A DNA stretch of 58,795 nucleotides from positions 1 through 58,795 of the forward strand of contig RFGU01000058.1 in NCBI GenBank assembly GCA_003696955.1, given 5' to 3'. Both the position numbers and the translations under genes were made by a program. Shown in pieces: positions 27,413-35,242 of the stretch. Source of the DNA: Deltaproteobacteria bacterium (GTDB lineage: Bacteria > Myxococcota_A > Polyangia > Nannocystales > Nannocystaceae). Numbering within the stretch: position 1 is the stretch's first letter; the number at the start of each line of letters is the position of its first letter. The notes under the pieces were generated by a model, which saw only the letters and a program-made list of their open reading frames with translations, ran no database searches and had not been told where the DNA came from.

Positions 27413-28540
27413 CTACATGCGCTGCGCCCGGGGGCGTGATTCGGGCCGCAGGAGGCCGGCGATGTGCTCGGCCGCATCGAAGAGGCGGGGCCCGGGGCGG
27501 CCGAGCATGGCCTCGTCCACGGCATGGACGCGACCCTCCCGGACGGCGGCGAGGGCCTCGAGGCCGGGACGGCGACGCAGCCGTGCGGGATCGAGCTTCG
27601 CGGCGGGGACACCGCACCACGAGACGATGCACACGTCGGGATCGGCGGCGCGCAAGTCCTCGGCGGAAATCTCCACGCTGCTCCCTGCACGGTCGGCGAA
27701 GACGTTTTCGGCCCCCGCAAGGGCCAACACTTCGTTGCTGATGCAATCCCTTCCTGGGCTGTACATCGGACGGGGCCACCACTCGAGGTAGACCCGCGCC
27801 GGCCGAGCGGGCACGGCGGCGCGGACGCGCTCTTCGATGCGCCGGCGCTGCGCGGCGAGCCGTTCGACGAGCGCTCGGGCGCATTCGGGATCGCCGAGCC
27901 ACCCGCCGACGCGAACCACGTCGTCGAGCACATGGCCGAGGGTGCGCGGCGCGAGGACGCGATAGGGTACGCCGCGTACGTGGAGCCCCGTGACCACCCG
28001 CTCCATGCCGGGCACGGTGAGTGATGCGAGCACGAGGTCGGGGGCGAGGGAGACGATCCGGTCGAGGTCCGGCCCGAGGTCGGGGCCGAGGCGCTCGCAC
28101 GCCTCGGTGCCGGGTGCATCCGTGGAGTCCTCCACCGCGATGAGCCGGTCGATGTGGCCGAGCTCCGCGATCAGGTCGGCGTTGGACGGAGCGAGGGAGA
28201 CGATCCTGCGCGCACCGGCGTCGCCGGCTCCCATGGTGCGCACGTCGATGGGCCGATCCACGACGCAACGCCCGTGCCGATCGACGAGTCGGACGCGGCG
28301 CCCTCCCCGAGCCCAGACCCAACAGGCCACGGCGAACGGCACGTCCGGATCGGCGAGGGCGTCGTCGCAAGCCCTTTGCTCGAAGACCCCCAGGCCCAAA
28401 TGGCCGCGAACGCGGCCGTCGCGCCCCTGAAGCACGACACGAAGCCCGCGGGGATCGTTCGCGGGTGGCTCGACGGGGCCGTCTTCGGCGGGATAGGCCA
28501 CGGCCCGGCGCGTCTCGAACACGTGGCGGGGCTTGGTCAC
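27413..28540 (-). CDS. cobalamin/metal-binding-like protein (helical-backbone receptor fold), no signal peptide
   Basis: The protein has 375 residues. The GTG start overlaps the metG stop (GTGA), so it is coupled to metG. Residues 1-105 form an extra N-terminal region ([14 protein letters not shown]...), which I do not recognise. From about 108 the PF01497/BtuF-like fold starts: [46 protein letters not shown]. The C-terminal lobe begins near [15 protein letters not shown]. BtuF-type proteins are periplasmic cobalamin receptors, but no export signal is visible, so a cytoplasmic binding role is likely. Pairing with metG suggests a link between cobalamin and methionine, which is an inference. 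Confidence 0.75.
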   Translation of the reverse strand: MTKPRHVFETRRAVAYPAEDGPVEPPANDPRGLRVVLQGRDGRVRGHLGLGVFEQRACDDALADPDVPFAVACWVWARGGRRVRLVDRHGRCVVDRPIDVRTMGAGDAGARRIVSLAPSNADLIAELGHIDRLIAVEDSTDAPGTEACERLGPDLGPDLDRIVSLAPDLVLASLTVPGMERVVTGLHVRGVPYRVLAPRTLGHVLDDVVRVGGWLGDPECARALVERLAAQRRRIEERVRAAVPARPARVYLEWWPRPMYSPGRDCISNEVLALAGAENVFADRAGSSVEISAEDLRAADPDVCIVSWCGVPAAKLDPARLRRRPGLEALAAVREGRVHAVDEAMLGRPGPRLFDAAEHIAGLLRPESRPRAQRM

Positions 28541-30606
28541 GTCACACGATCCCCGGGGCGGGCCCGTTCGTCGGCGAATACGACGGCAAGTTCGGCGGGA
28601 TCGTCGCCAGCGGCGAGGATCATGCCTTCGCTCGTTCCGAACTTCATGGTTCGCGGGGCGAGATTCGCCACGAGCACGACCTTCTTGCCCACCAAGGAGG
28701 CAGGTTCGTAGCTCTTGGCGATGCCGCTGAGCACCGTGCGGGTTCCGAGGGGACCCACGTCCAAGGTGAGCCGGAGCAGCTTCTTCGCCCCCTCCACCGC
28801 CTCGGCCGCCGTGACCTGCGCGACCCGCAGATCCACCTTCGCGAAGTCGTCGATGCGGATCTCCGGGGCGAGCGGCTCGGCCGCCGCCGCCTCGGCACGG
28901 GCGGCCTCCTCCGCGGCGGCGCCCCCGTCGCCCGTGCCACCGAGGCTCTCCTTGCTGGCCTCGACGATGGCCTCGACCGCCTTGGCCGAGATCGGTTCGG
29001 CGAGCACCTCGTAGGGGCCGACCGCATGGCCGGCCGGCAGGGGCTCGGCCGCCGTGGCGAAGTCGAGCTGCCCGTCCCAGTGGAGCATCCGGCGCACCTT
29101 CTCGGCCCAGTCCGGCAGGACGGGCGCCAGGATCGCAGCGACCACCTGCGTGGCGTAGACCCCGGCCGAGCAGACGGCCCGGGCGGCTTCGGGATCGTCG
29201 CGTACGACCTTCCAGGGCTCCTTGCGCGTAAGGTAGAGGTTGAAGTCCTCCGCGATCTCCATCGCGCATCGCACGGCCCGGGCCGAGTCGAACGCCCGAT
29301 AGAAGTCCGGCACCTCCGAAAGCCGTCTGCGCGCCGCGGCCACCAGGTCGGCCGCGTCCTCGGGCAGGGCCGCAACCTCTCCACCGAGCCGCCCGTGAAC
29401 GAACTTGATCGAACGACTCGCCAGGTTCGCCGCCTTCTTCACGAGATCGGCGTTGACCCGCAGCACGAAGTCCTCGAGGTTCAGGTCGAAGTCGTCCTGG
29501 CTGCCCGTGGTCTTGGCCGCGAAGTAGTAGCGCAGGGCGCTCGCCGGCAGGTGGTCGAGGTACGTACGCGCCAGGATGAACGTCCCCCGGCTCTTCGACA
29601 TCTTCTCGCCGTCGACGGTGAGCCACCCGTGCACCTGGATCCGTCGCGGGAGGATGTATCCGCCGGCATGGAGCATGGCCGGCCAGAACAGGCAGTGGAA
29701 GTAGACGATGTCCTTGCCGATGACGTGGACGATCTCCGTCTCTCCCGTCGTGTCGTGCCAGTAGGCGTCGAAGTCCCGGCCGTGTTCCCGGCACCACTTC
29801 TCGGTGGCGCCGATGTAGCCCACGGGCGCGTCGAACCACACGTAGAAGTACTTGCCGGGGTGCCCCGGGATCTCGAATCCGAAGTACGGCGGATCCCGTG
29901 AGATGTCCCAGTCGCGCAAGCCCCCCTCGATCCACCCTTGAACGTAGTTGCGCACGGCGGGCTGGAGGTCGATGACGCCGCCCGCGTTCGGCGGTGCCAG
30001 CGCCTTGCGCAAGAAGTCCTCGTAGTTGCCGAGTTTGACGAAGACGTGTTCCGAGGTCGCCAGCCGTGGCTGCGAGCCGCACACGGCGCAATGGGGATCG
30101 CGCAGATCGGTGGGCGCGTAGGTGCTGCCGCAGACCTCGCAGGCGTCTCCGTACTGGTCGGCGGCCCCGCACTTGGGACACGTCCCGCGCACGAAGCGGT
30201 CCGGCAGGAACATGGCGTCCCGATCGCAGTAGAGCTGCTCGACCGTGCGCGTCTCGATGTCGCCCCGTGCCTCCATCGCCCGAAAGATCGCCTCGACATG
30301 GCGCCGAACCTCGGGGGCGTGGGTCGTGTGGAAGACGTCGTAGCCGATCTGGAAGTCCCGGAAGTCGCGGACGTGCTCCTCGTAGGCCCGCGCCACCAGT
30401 TCCTCCGGGGAGATCCCCTCCTTCTGGGCCCGCACCTGGATGGGCGTGCCGTGGGCGTCGTCGGCCCACATGAAGATCACGTCCTCACCCGCCAGCTTGC
30501 GGGCGCGCACGTAGACGTCCGTCTGCACGAACTCGAGCAGGTGGCCGAGGTGGATCGAGCCGTTGGCGTAGGGCAATGCCGAGGTCACGAGGACACGCTT
30601 GGGCAT
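28537..30606 (-). CDS. metG: methionyl-tRNA synthetase with C-terminal tRNA-binding domain
   Basis: The protein has 689 residues. The class I motifs are present: HLGH (19-22) in [15 protein letters not shown] and KMSKS (335-339). A zinc region has three Cys pairs: C143/C146, C156/C159 and C173/C176. The anticodon-binding helix bundle follows. After an Ala/Glu-rich linker (about 545-580), an EMAPII-like OB fold ([21 protein letters not shown]) gives the dimerisation and tRNA-binding appendage of E. coli-type MetG. The enzyme charges elongator and initiator tRNA-Met. TAAAAG lies six bases before the ATG, a weak variant of the leaderless arrangement seen elsewhere. Confidence 0.96.
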   Translation of the reverse strand: MPKRVLVTSALPYANGSIHLGHLLEFVQTDVYVRARKLAGEDVIFMWADDAHGTPIQVRAQKEGISPEELVARAYEEHVRDFRDFQIGYDVFHTTHAPEVRRHVEAIFRAMEARGDIETRTVEQLYCDRDAMFLPDRFVRGTCPKCGAADQYGDACEVCGSTYAPTDLRDPHCAVCGSQPRLATSEHVFVKLGNYEDFLRKALAPPNAGGVIDLQPAVRNYVQGWIEGGLRDWDISRDPPYFGFEIPGHPGKYFYVWFDAPVGYIGATEKWCREHGRDFDAYWHDTTGETEIVHVIGKDIVYFHCLFWPAMLHAGGYILPRRIQVHGWLTVDGEKMSKSRGTFILARTYLDHLPASALRYYFAAKTTGSQDDFDLNLEDFVLRVNADLVKKAANLASRSIKFVHGRLGGEVAALPEDAADLVAAARRRLSEVPDFYRAFDSARAVRCAMEIAEDFNLYLTRKEPWKVVRDDPEAARAVCSAGVYATQVVAAILAPVLPDWAEKVRRMLHWDGQLDFATAAEPLPAGHAVGPYEVLAEPISAKAVEAIVEASKESLGGTGDGGAAAEEAARAEAAAAEPLAPEIRIDDFAKVDLRVAQVTAAEAVEGAKKLLRLTLDVGPLGTRTVLSGIAKSYEPASLVGKKVVLVANLAPRTMKFGTSEGMILAAGDDPAELAVVFADERARPGDRVT

Positions 30607-30666
30607 GGGCGCCTTTTAGCACGTCCGCCGAGGGGGTCTCGGTGTCCTTCCGCCCTGCGGGTCCCG

Positions 30667-31233
30667 TCACGGACGGGGCGTCGTGGCGTCTTCGACGATC
30701 AGCGGCTGGGTTCGGGACTTGCCCGCGCCCGGCAGGGGTTCGATGGGCCGAACCCCGCTTTGGGCGACGTCCTGCAGGTGTTCGAGCAAGGCCTCGGCCG
30801 TGGCGCAGCGCCGCTCCATCGCGCCCACCACGTCGTCCACCTGCTCGGCGAGACCGCTGACGAGATCGGGCAGCACGTCCACCGCCGCGTGCCGGATCCT
30901 ACGGGGCGCCGAGAGCAGCGGTGTAATCCTTCCGGGCTGCTCCGTCGCCAACTGGTGCTTCGCCTCGAGGACCTTCACCGTCTTGATCGCCAGGTGGTAG
31001 CTCCCCTGCACCTTGAGGTAACCGACGAACGCCAGTTCGGTCACCCGATGCCCCGTCTTGTCCACGGTGACCTGTTCGTGAATGGGCCGAGGATGGACGT
31101 AGTCGAGCCCGATCATCAGGCGACCGAGCAACTTGTCGATCTCCGCGATCAGCCGATTGAGCCGATCCGAACCATCGTTCAGTTTGCGCGCCGCCGTTCC
31201 GAGGCGGACGAGCTTGTCGTTCATCGTGTTCAT
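30667..31233 (-). CDS. conserved-looking protein of unknown function
   Basis: The protein has 188 residues. The ATG at 31233 is set by a strong Shine-Dalgarno (GGAAGGAG). The N-terminal 40 residues look like an amphipathic helix or coiled coil (NDGSDRLNRLIAEIDKLLGRL). A beta-rich middle follows (IHEQVTVDKTGHRVTELAFVGYLKVQG), then a further helical region (VDVLPDLVSGLAEQVDDVVGAM). No signal peptide or membrane segment is visible. It precedes metG by 60 bases on the same strand and could share its transcript. I do not recognise the family. Confidence 0.7.
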   Translation of the reverse strand: MNTMNDKLVRLGTAARKLNDGSDRLNRLIAEIDKLLGRLMIGLDYVHPRPIHEQVTVDKTGHRVTELAFVGYLKVQGSYHLAIKTVKVLEAKHQLATEQPGRITPLLSAPRRIRHAAVDVLPDLVSGLAEQVDDVVGAMERRCATAEALLEHLQDVAQSGVRPIEPLPGAGKSRTQPLIVEDATTPRP

Positions 31234-31412
31234 GATGCGTCTCCTTCCGGAGCCCGTCAGGGCGTGGTGGGCAGGCCGCGTCAACGGCCCGCCGCACCAA
31301 CGTATCTCCGTCGCCCAAGACCGGCAAGGGGGTCGGCTTCGCACGTTTCCCCCCATGGACGCCCATGTGCGACGACCTGCGCCCATCGGCATCGCGGTAG
31401 GCGTATGTGCGA

Positions 31413-31442
31413 CGCGCGAAGCGCGGTCGGCGGAACCGACCG
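31413..31442 (-). terminator. tandem hairpins after the 31443 lipoprotein gene
   Basis: Directly after the stop codon, a 7-bp stem (CGGTCGG/CCGACCG, loop of five, 31424-31442) is followed by a 5-bp stem with a GAA loop (CGCGC/GCGCG, 31413-31425). The stems share two bases, so they would be alternatives or stacked. There is no T-tract. Confidence 0.4.
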
Positions 31443-32264
31443 TCAGATGCACACGAAGACGTCGCAGATCCCGAGCACGTTGCCCTTGACCCCGGGCGGG
31501 CAGCAGTTCGACTGCGGATCGTTCTCGTCGAAGATGCAAAGCTCGCCCTGCCCGGCGCAGTTCGGGTCGTTCTGGCAACCGCTCGTATCCAGGGTGCAGT
31601 CGGCCTTGCAGGTGAGCGTCCCGCTGTCGAACCCCTCGGTCTGGCAGGTCTTGCCCCCGAGATCCGCGCCGTCGCACTGTTCGCTGCCGTTCTTCGTGCC
31701 GTCGCCGCAACTCAGCAGCGGCGTGCAGTTCGACGTGTCGATGGTCTGGCAGTCCGCCGTACACGAAAGGCCGCCGCCGCCGTACCCGAGGCTCTGGCAG
31801 GTCTCGCCACCGAAGTCGCCCCCGTCGCACGCCTCCGTCTCGTCCTTGGTGCCGTCCCCACAGGTGTAGCAACCGTCCGTGAGGATCTTGCAGCTTCCGT
31901 TGCAGATGAGGTCGCCGGCCTGGAAGCCGAAGTCCGCGCAGGTCTTGTCGCCGAACTCGAGCAGGTCGCAGTCCTCGCCGGCCTCGACCACACCGTTGCC
32001 GCACTCGGCCGCCCCGCCGGACGACGCCCCGCCGGACGTGCTGGCGGCCCCGGTCGCGTCCGTCGTGCTGGTCGCCCCGCCCGTGCCCGAGCCGTCCGAG
32101 GTCCCCGTACCGTCGGCCGTGCCCCCCGTGGTCGAAGACGTCGTGGTGCTCTCCCCGGCCGTGGCGGGACTGGTCGTGTTGTAGGTGGTGAACGTCGACG
32201 ATCCCCCCTCGGCACCGACCGCGCAGGCGGCCGCGAGCAGCACGAGGAACGAGCAGTATCGCAT
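31443..32264 (-). CDS. cysteine-rich repeat lipoprotein with Thr/Ser/Gly linker
   Basis: The protein has 273 residues. The ATG at 32264 gives the short signal MRYCSFLVLLAAAC. A Thr/Ser/Gly linker runs to about residue 85. Then come three Cys-rich repeats of about 45 residues: CGNGVVEAGEDCDLLEFG..., CGDGTKDETEACDGGDFGG... and CGDGTKNGSEQCDGADLGG..., each closing with a C..DC....C pattern. A C-terminal Cys module (CNCCPPG-like, ending CDVFVCI) is present. The repeats resemble the myxobacterial CGDG...CD family but are longer than the DUF4215-type units in the 47992 gene. Probably surface-exposed and disulfide-stabilised; no enzymatic motif. Confidence 0.82.
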   Translation of the reverse strand: MRYCSFLVLLAAACAVGAEGGSSTFTTYNTTSPATAGESTTTSSTTGGTADGTGTSDGSGTGGATSTTDATGAASTSGGASSGGAAECGNGVVEAGEDCDLLEFGDKTCADFGFQAGDLICNGSCKILTDGCYTCGDGTKDETEACDGGDFGGETCQSLGYGGGGLSCTADCQTIDTSNCTPLLSCGDGTKNGSEQCDGADLGGKTCQTEGFDSGTLTCKADCTLDTSGCQNDPNCAGQGELCIFDENDPQSNCCPPGVKGNVLGICDVFVCI

Positions 32265-32270
32265 GGCCGG

Positions 32271-32276
32271 ATGGTA
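32271..32276 (-). promoter_or_regulatory. minus-10 element TACCAT (extended TGC) of the 31443 gene
   Basis: On the minus strand TGCTACCAT ends six bases before the ATG at 32264, with no Shine-Dalgarno in between, suggesting a leaderless start. Confidence 0.45.
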
Positions 32277-32427
32277 GCAGCCGCGCATGCACGAGACGGC
32301 GTCCCGTGGGTTCTCGGGGCGTGAGGATCTGCGCGTGCGACCGGCCGCGCGACGGGAACTTCGGCGCGGGACCGCAAGTTCGTCCACCCCGCCCCGCGCT
32401 CACACGTAGGCAAACGTATTCAATTGC

Positions 32428-32439
32428 CCCACATGTGGG
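32428..32439. promoter_or_regulatory. 12-bp palindrome CCCACATGTGGG near the ctaA start
   Basis: A perfect palindrome covers the ATG chosen for ctaA (the ATG is at its centre). If the real start is one of the downstream GTG codons (32457, 32466, 32472), the site would lie in the upstream control region. Confidence 0.25.
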
Positions 32440-33413
32440 CATTGCCGGCCGGCGTCGTGTATACGGTGGCCGTGCCACCGTCCGCCTCCCGCCGAGGATT
32501 CGCCGTCTACGCCTGGGGGTTCTGTGCCTACCTCGTCGCCGTCGTCCTCTTCGGTGCGTGGGTGCGGATCACCCATTCGGGGGCCGGCTGCGGACGGCAC
32601 TGGCCCACCTGCCACGGCGAGGTGGTCCCCCCTTCCCCATCGACCGAAACGCTCATCGAGTACACCCATCGGCTCTCGAGCGGCCTGCTCGGCATCGCCG
32701 GCATCGTGTTGCTCGTCTGGGCGGTGCGGCGCTTCGGCCTGCGGCACCGGATCACGCGCGCCGCGGGGGTGACCCTCGCGTTCATCGTGGTCGAGGCGCT
32801 GATCGGTGCCGGGCTCGTGCTGCGCGAACTCGTGGCCGACGACGCATCCTCGGCCCGCGCCATCGTGATCGCCCTTCACCTGGCCAACACGCTGATCCTG
32901 ACCGGCGCATGCAGCCTCACCGCGTTCTGGGCCACCTACGACCGCAAGGCGGGCGCGGAGGGATCTGCCGGGGTGCCCGCGCTCCTGTTCGTCGCGATCC
33001 TCGCCATCGTGCTGACGGCCATGACCGGCGCGGTCACGGCCCTCGGCGACACCCTCTTCCCCGTATCGCCCACCGAAGGCGGCGGACTGTTCGGCCGGAT
33101 CCGCGACGGCCTCGATCCCACGACTCACTTCCTCGTCCGACTGCGCATCGTCCACCCCATCGTCGCCGTGTTCGCCGCGGGCCTCGCCTGGCAGGTTCCG
33201 GACGTGGTGGGCGCCCGCACCGACGATCCGGTCGCGCGGATCCTCGGTCGCGGGGTCCGGCACGCGACGGTCACGGAGGTCACCCTCGGCGTCGCGAACG
33301 TGCTGCTCGCCGCTCCGGGGTGGCTGCAGATCGTCCACCTCCTGGCCGCCCAGATCCTTTGGTTGCTCCTCGTCACGTGTGCCGCCCGGCTGCGCGACGC
33401 TCCACGGGGGTGA
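32433..33413 (+). CDS. ctaA: heme A synthase (CtaA/Cox15 family)
   Basis: The protein has 326 residues if the ATG at 32433 is used. A GTG at 32472 lies six bases after TATACG and would make a shorter, leaderless version beginning just before the first membrane helix. About eight hydrophobic helices are seen. Heme-ligand and conserved blocks are GAWVRITHSGAGCG with CGRHWPTCHG, IEYTHRLSSG, ALHLANTLI and RIVHPIVAV, giving the four conserved His. The paired Cys (CGRHWPTC) match the Cys-type CtaA. The enzyme converts heme O to heme A for cytochrome oxidase. No ctaB is present here. It is convergent with the kinase gene, 11 bases apart. Confidence 0.88.
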   Translation: MWALPAGVVYTVAVPPSASRRGFAVYAWGFCAYLVAVVLFGAWVRITHSGAGCGRHWPTCHGEVVPPSPSTETLIEYTHRLSSGLLGIAGIVLLVWAVRRFGLRHRITRAAGVTLAFIVVEALIGAGLVLRELVADDASSARAIVIALHLANTLILTGACSLTAFWATYDRKAGAEGSAGVPALLFVAILAIVLTAMTGAVTALGDTLFPVSPTEGGGLFGRIRDGLDPTTHFLVRLRIVHPIVAVFAAGLAWQVPDVVGARTDDPVARILGRGVRHATVTEVTLGVANVLLAAPGWLQIVHLLAAQILWLLLVTCAARLRDAPRG

Positions 33414-33424
33414 CGCGGCGGTGG

Positions 33425-35200
33425 CTACCCGACGAGCACCCGGATCTTCGCGGCGAGCTGTTCCTTGGTGAACGGCTTGGCGAGGAAGTTCAAGGGGCTT
33501 GCGGCGACACCGAGTTCGGCGAGGGTATCTTCGGGTTGTCCCGAGACGAAGAGCACGCGCACATGGGGTGCGACCGCCTTGACACGCTCGGCCAGCACGC
33601 CCCCCGACATGCCGGGCATGGAGACGTCCGTCACCAGGACGGCGTACCGTTGCGGATCCGCCGTAACCTTCTCCAGGGCGGCCTGGGGCGTCGTCTCCAC
33701 CGCGGCCTCGAACCCGAGCTGCTCGACCATGCGCCCCACGGACCGCGCGATGATGGGCTCGTCGTCCACGACGAGCAACCCCCTCGGACGCTGCGCCTCG
33801 GCCGGATCGCCGGCTGGGCCCGCCTCCGCCGCCGGCGGATCGACGACGGGCAGACGCACCTCGAACACCGCCCCCTCCCCCGGGGCACTGCGGACGCGGA
33901 CCGTCCCTCCGAGTTCCTCGGTGAACCTGCGCACGACGGCCAGCCCGAGCCCCGATCCCTCCTTGGCGGATCCGAGCGAGACGAAGGGCTCGAAGATCCG
34001 TTGCAGGTCCCGTTCGGCGATCCCCACCCCGTGATCGGCCACGCGCACGACGGCCTCGTCCGCCTCCACGTCGACCGTCACCCGCACGTCCTGCCCGGCG
34101 CGCGAAGCGTTGCGGGCGTTGGCCACGAGGTTGAACACGATCTGCTCCACGAGCGCCACGTCGCCGAGGACCCACGGGCCCGCGGGCACGCGGCGCTCGA
34201 AGACGAGCCGAACCCCCTCACCGAGACAGATGCGCTCGAGGATCGGCTCGATCTCGACCAAGGCCGCCCCGAGGTCCACGGGAACCGTCCGTGTGACCTC
34301 CCGGCGACCGATGGCGGCGATCTTCCGGGTCAGATCCGACGCGCGCTTGGCCAGGGACTTGAGGTCGGCCAGGGCCTCCGACGAGACGCCATCGCCGTGC
34401 TCGAGTTCGTCGACGATGCCGTAGAGGGCGGACAGGAGGTTGTTGAAGTCGTGGGCGAGGCCGGCGGACAACTGGGCGACCGTCTCGAGACGCTGTGCCC
34501 GTGCCATCACCGCTTGGGCGTCCATGAGGACGCGCCGCCGTGCGGCCTCGATCCGATCCCGATAGCCGACGGCGATCACGAACAGCAGGGAAAACCCCAC
34601 GAAGAAGAACAGGGCCGGGATCCAAAGGGCGGGATCCGAGAACGCCGGCTGCACGCGCGACACGAGTAGGATGCCTCCCGTCCCCAAGGCGGTGAGGACC
34701 GCGGCGTACCGGGCCGAGACGAACACGCCGCCGAACATCACGCCGAGGATCATGAACGCGTACCAGATGCGGTCGTGGGGCGTGGTCCACCCCACGGCGA
34801 TGCTCATGACCACGGGGATCACCGCGGCCACGTGCGCCGCCACGTACCAGTAGCGGGTGCGGGCAAGTCCATAGGCGACGGACATGACCGCCACGGCGAC
34901 GGCGATCTCGACGAACGCGAGATCGAAATCGGGCACCACCAGCCACTGCACGAACGCGGAGAGCAGTCCCACCGGCAGGAGCACCAAGCAGAACGCGGCG
35001 AGCATGCGCGCCCGCATGCGGTCGGCGACCCCCTCGACGGCCGGGGACGGTGACACGAGTCGCTCCCACCGGCGATGGTGCTGCACGACGGGTGCGACGA
35101 TGCTCGTCTCGGTCGACGGATTGCGGTCCCGGGCATGCGTCACGGCGTCCACGTCGCGGCGAACATTGTACGGGAAGAGCACGCCACCGGCCCTTGGCAT
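33425..35200 (-). CDS. membrane hybrid histidine kinase with C-terminal receiver
   Basis: The protein has 591 residues. After about 60 basic residues, five to six membrane helices (67-212) form the sensor region, with no periplasmic domain. The dimerisation domain has the phospho-acceptor His 250 in LSAGLAHDFNNLLS. The ATPase domain has N box VFNLVANARNAS, DHGVGIAE and GSGLGLAVV. A receiver follows, with LLVVDDEP (475-482) and phospho-Asp 525 in VTDVSMPGMSG. The short region before helix 1 and the integral membrane sensor suggest it detects membrane or intramembrane cues. No partner regulator is adjacent. It lies 42 bases downstream of the SNF2 gene. The start has no clear Shine-Dalgarno and may lie further in. 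Confidence 0.88.
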   Translation of the reverse strand: MPRAGGVLFPYNVRRDVDAVTHARDRNPSTETSIVAPVVQHHRRWERLVSPSPAVEGVADRMRARMLAAFCLVLLPVGLLSAFVQWLVVPDFDLAFVEIAVAVAVMSVAYGLARTRYWYVAAHVAAVIPVVMSIAVGWTTPHDRIWYAFMILGVMFGGVFVSARYAAVLTALGTGGILLVSRVQPAFSDPALWIPALFFFVGFSLLFVIAVGYRDRIEAARRRVLMDAQAVMARAQRLETVAQLSAGLAHDFNNLLSALYGIVDELEHGDGVSSEALADLKSLAKRASDLTRKIAAIGRREVTRTVPVDLGAALVEIEPILERICLGEGVRLVFERRVPAGPWVLGDVALVEQIVFNLVANARNASRAGQDVRVTVDVEADEAVVRVADHGVGIAERDLQRIFEPFVSLGSAKEGSGLGLAVVRRFTEELGGTVRVRSAPGEGAVFEVRLPVVDPPAAEAGPAGDPAEAQRPRGLLVVDDEPIIARSVGRMVEQLGFEAAVETTPQAALEKVTADPQRYAVLVTDVSMPGMSGGVLAERVKAVAPHVRVLFVSGQPEDTLAELGVAASPLNFLAKPFTKEQLAAKIRVLVG

Positions 35201-35242
35201 CGGCGAACGCCATCCCCCGGTCGTTCGGCCTCTCCCATGCCC

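Noticed and set aside
27413-30469. 1018-residue open frame spanning the cobalamin-binding gene and antisense of nothing
   Set aside because: Only its C-terminal third is the real protein; upstream it runs in a wrong frame through metG with Arg/Gly/Pro-rich translation.
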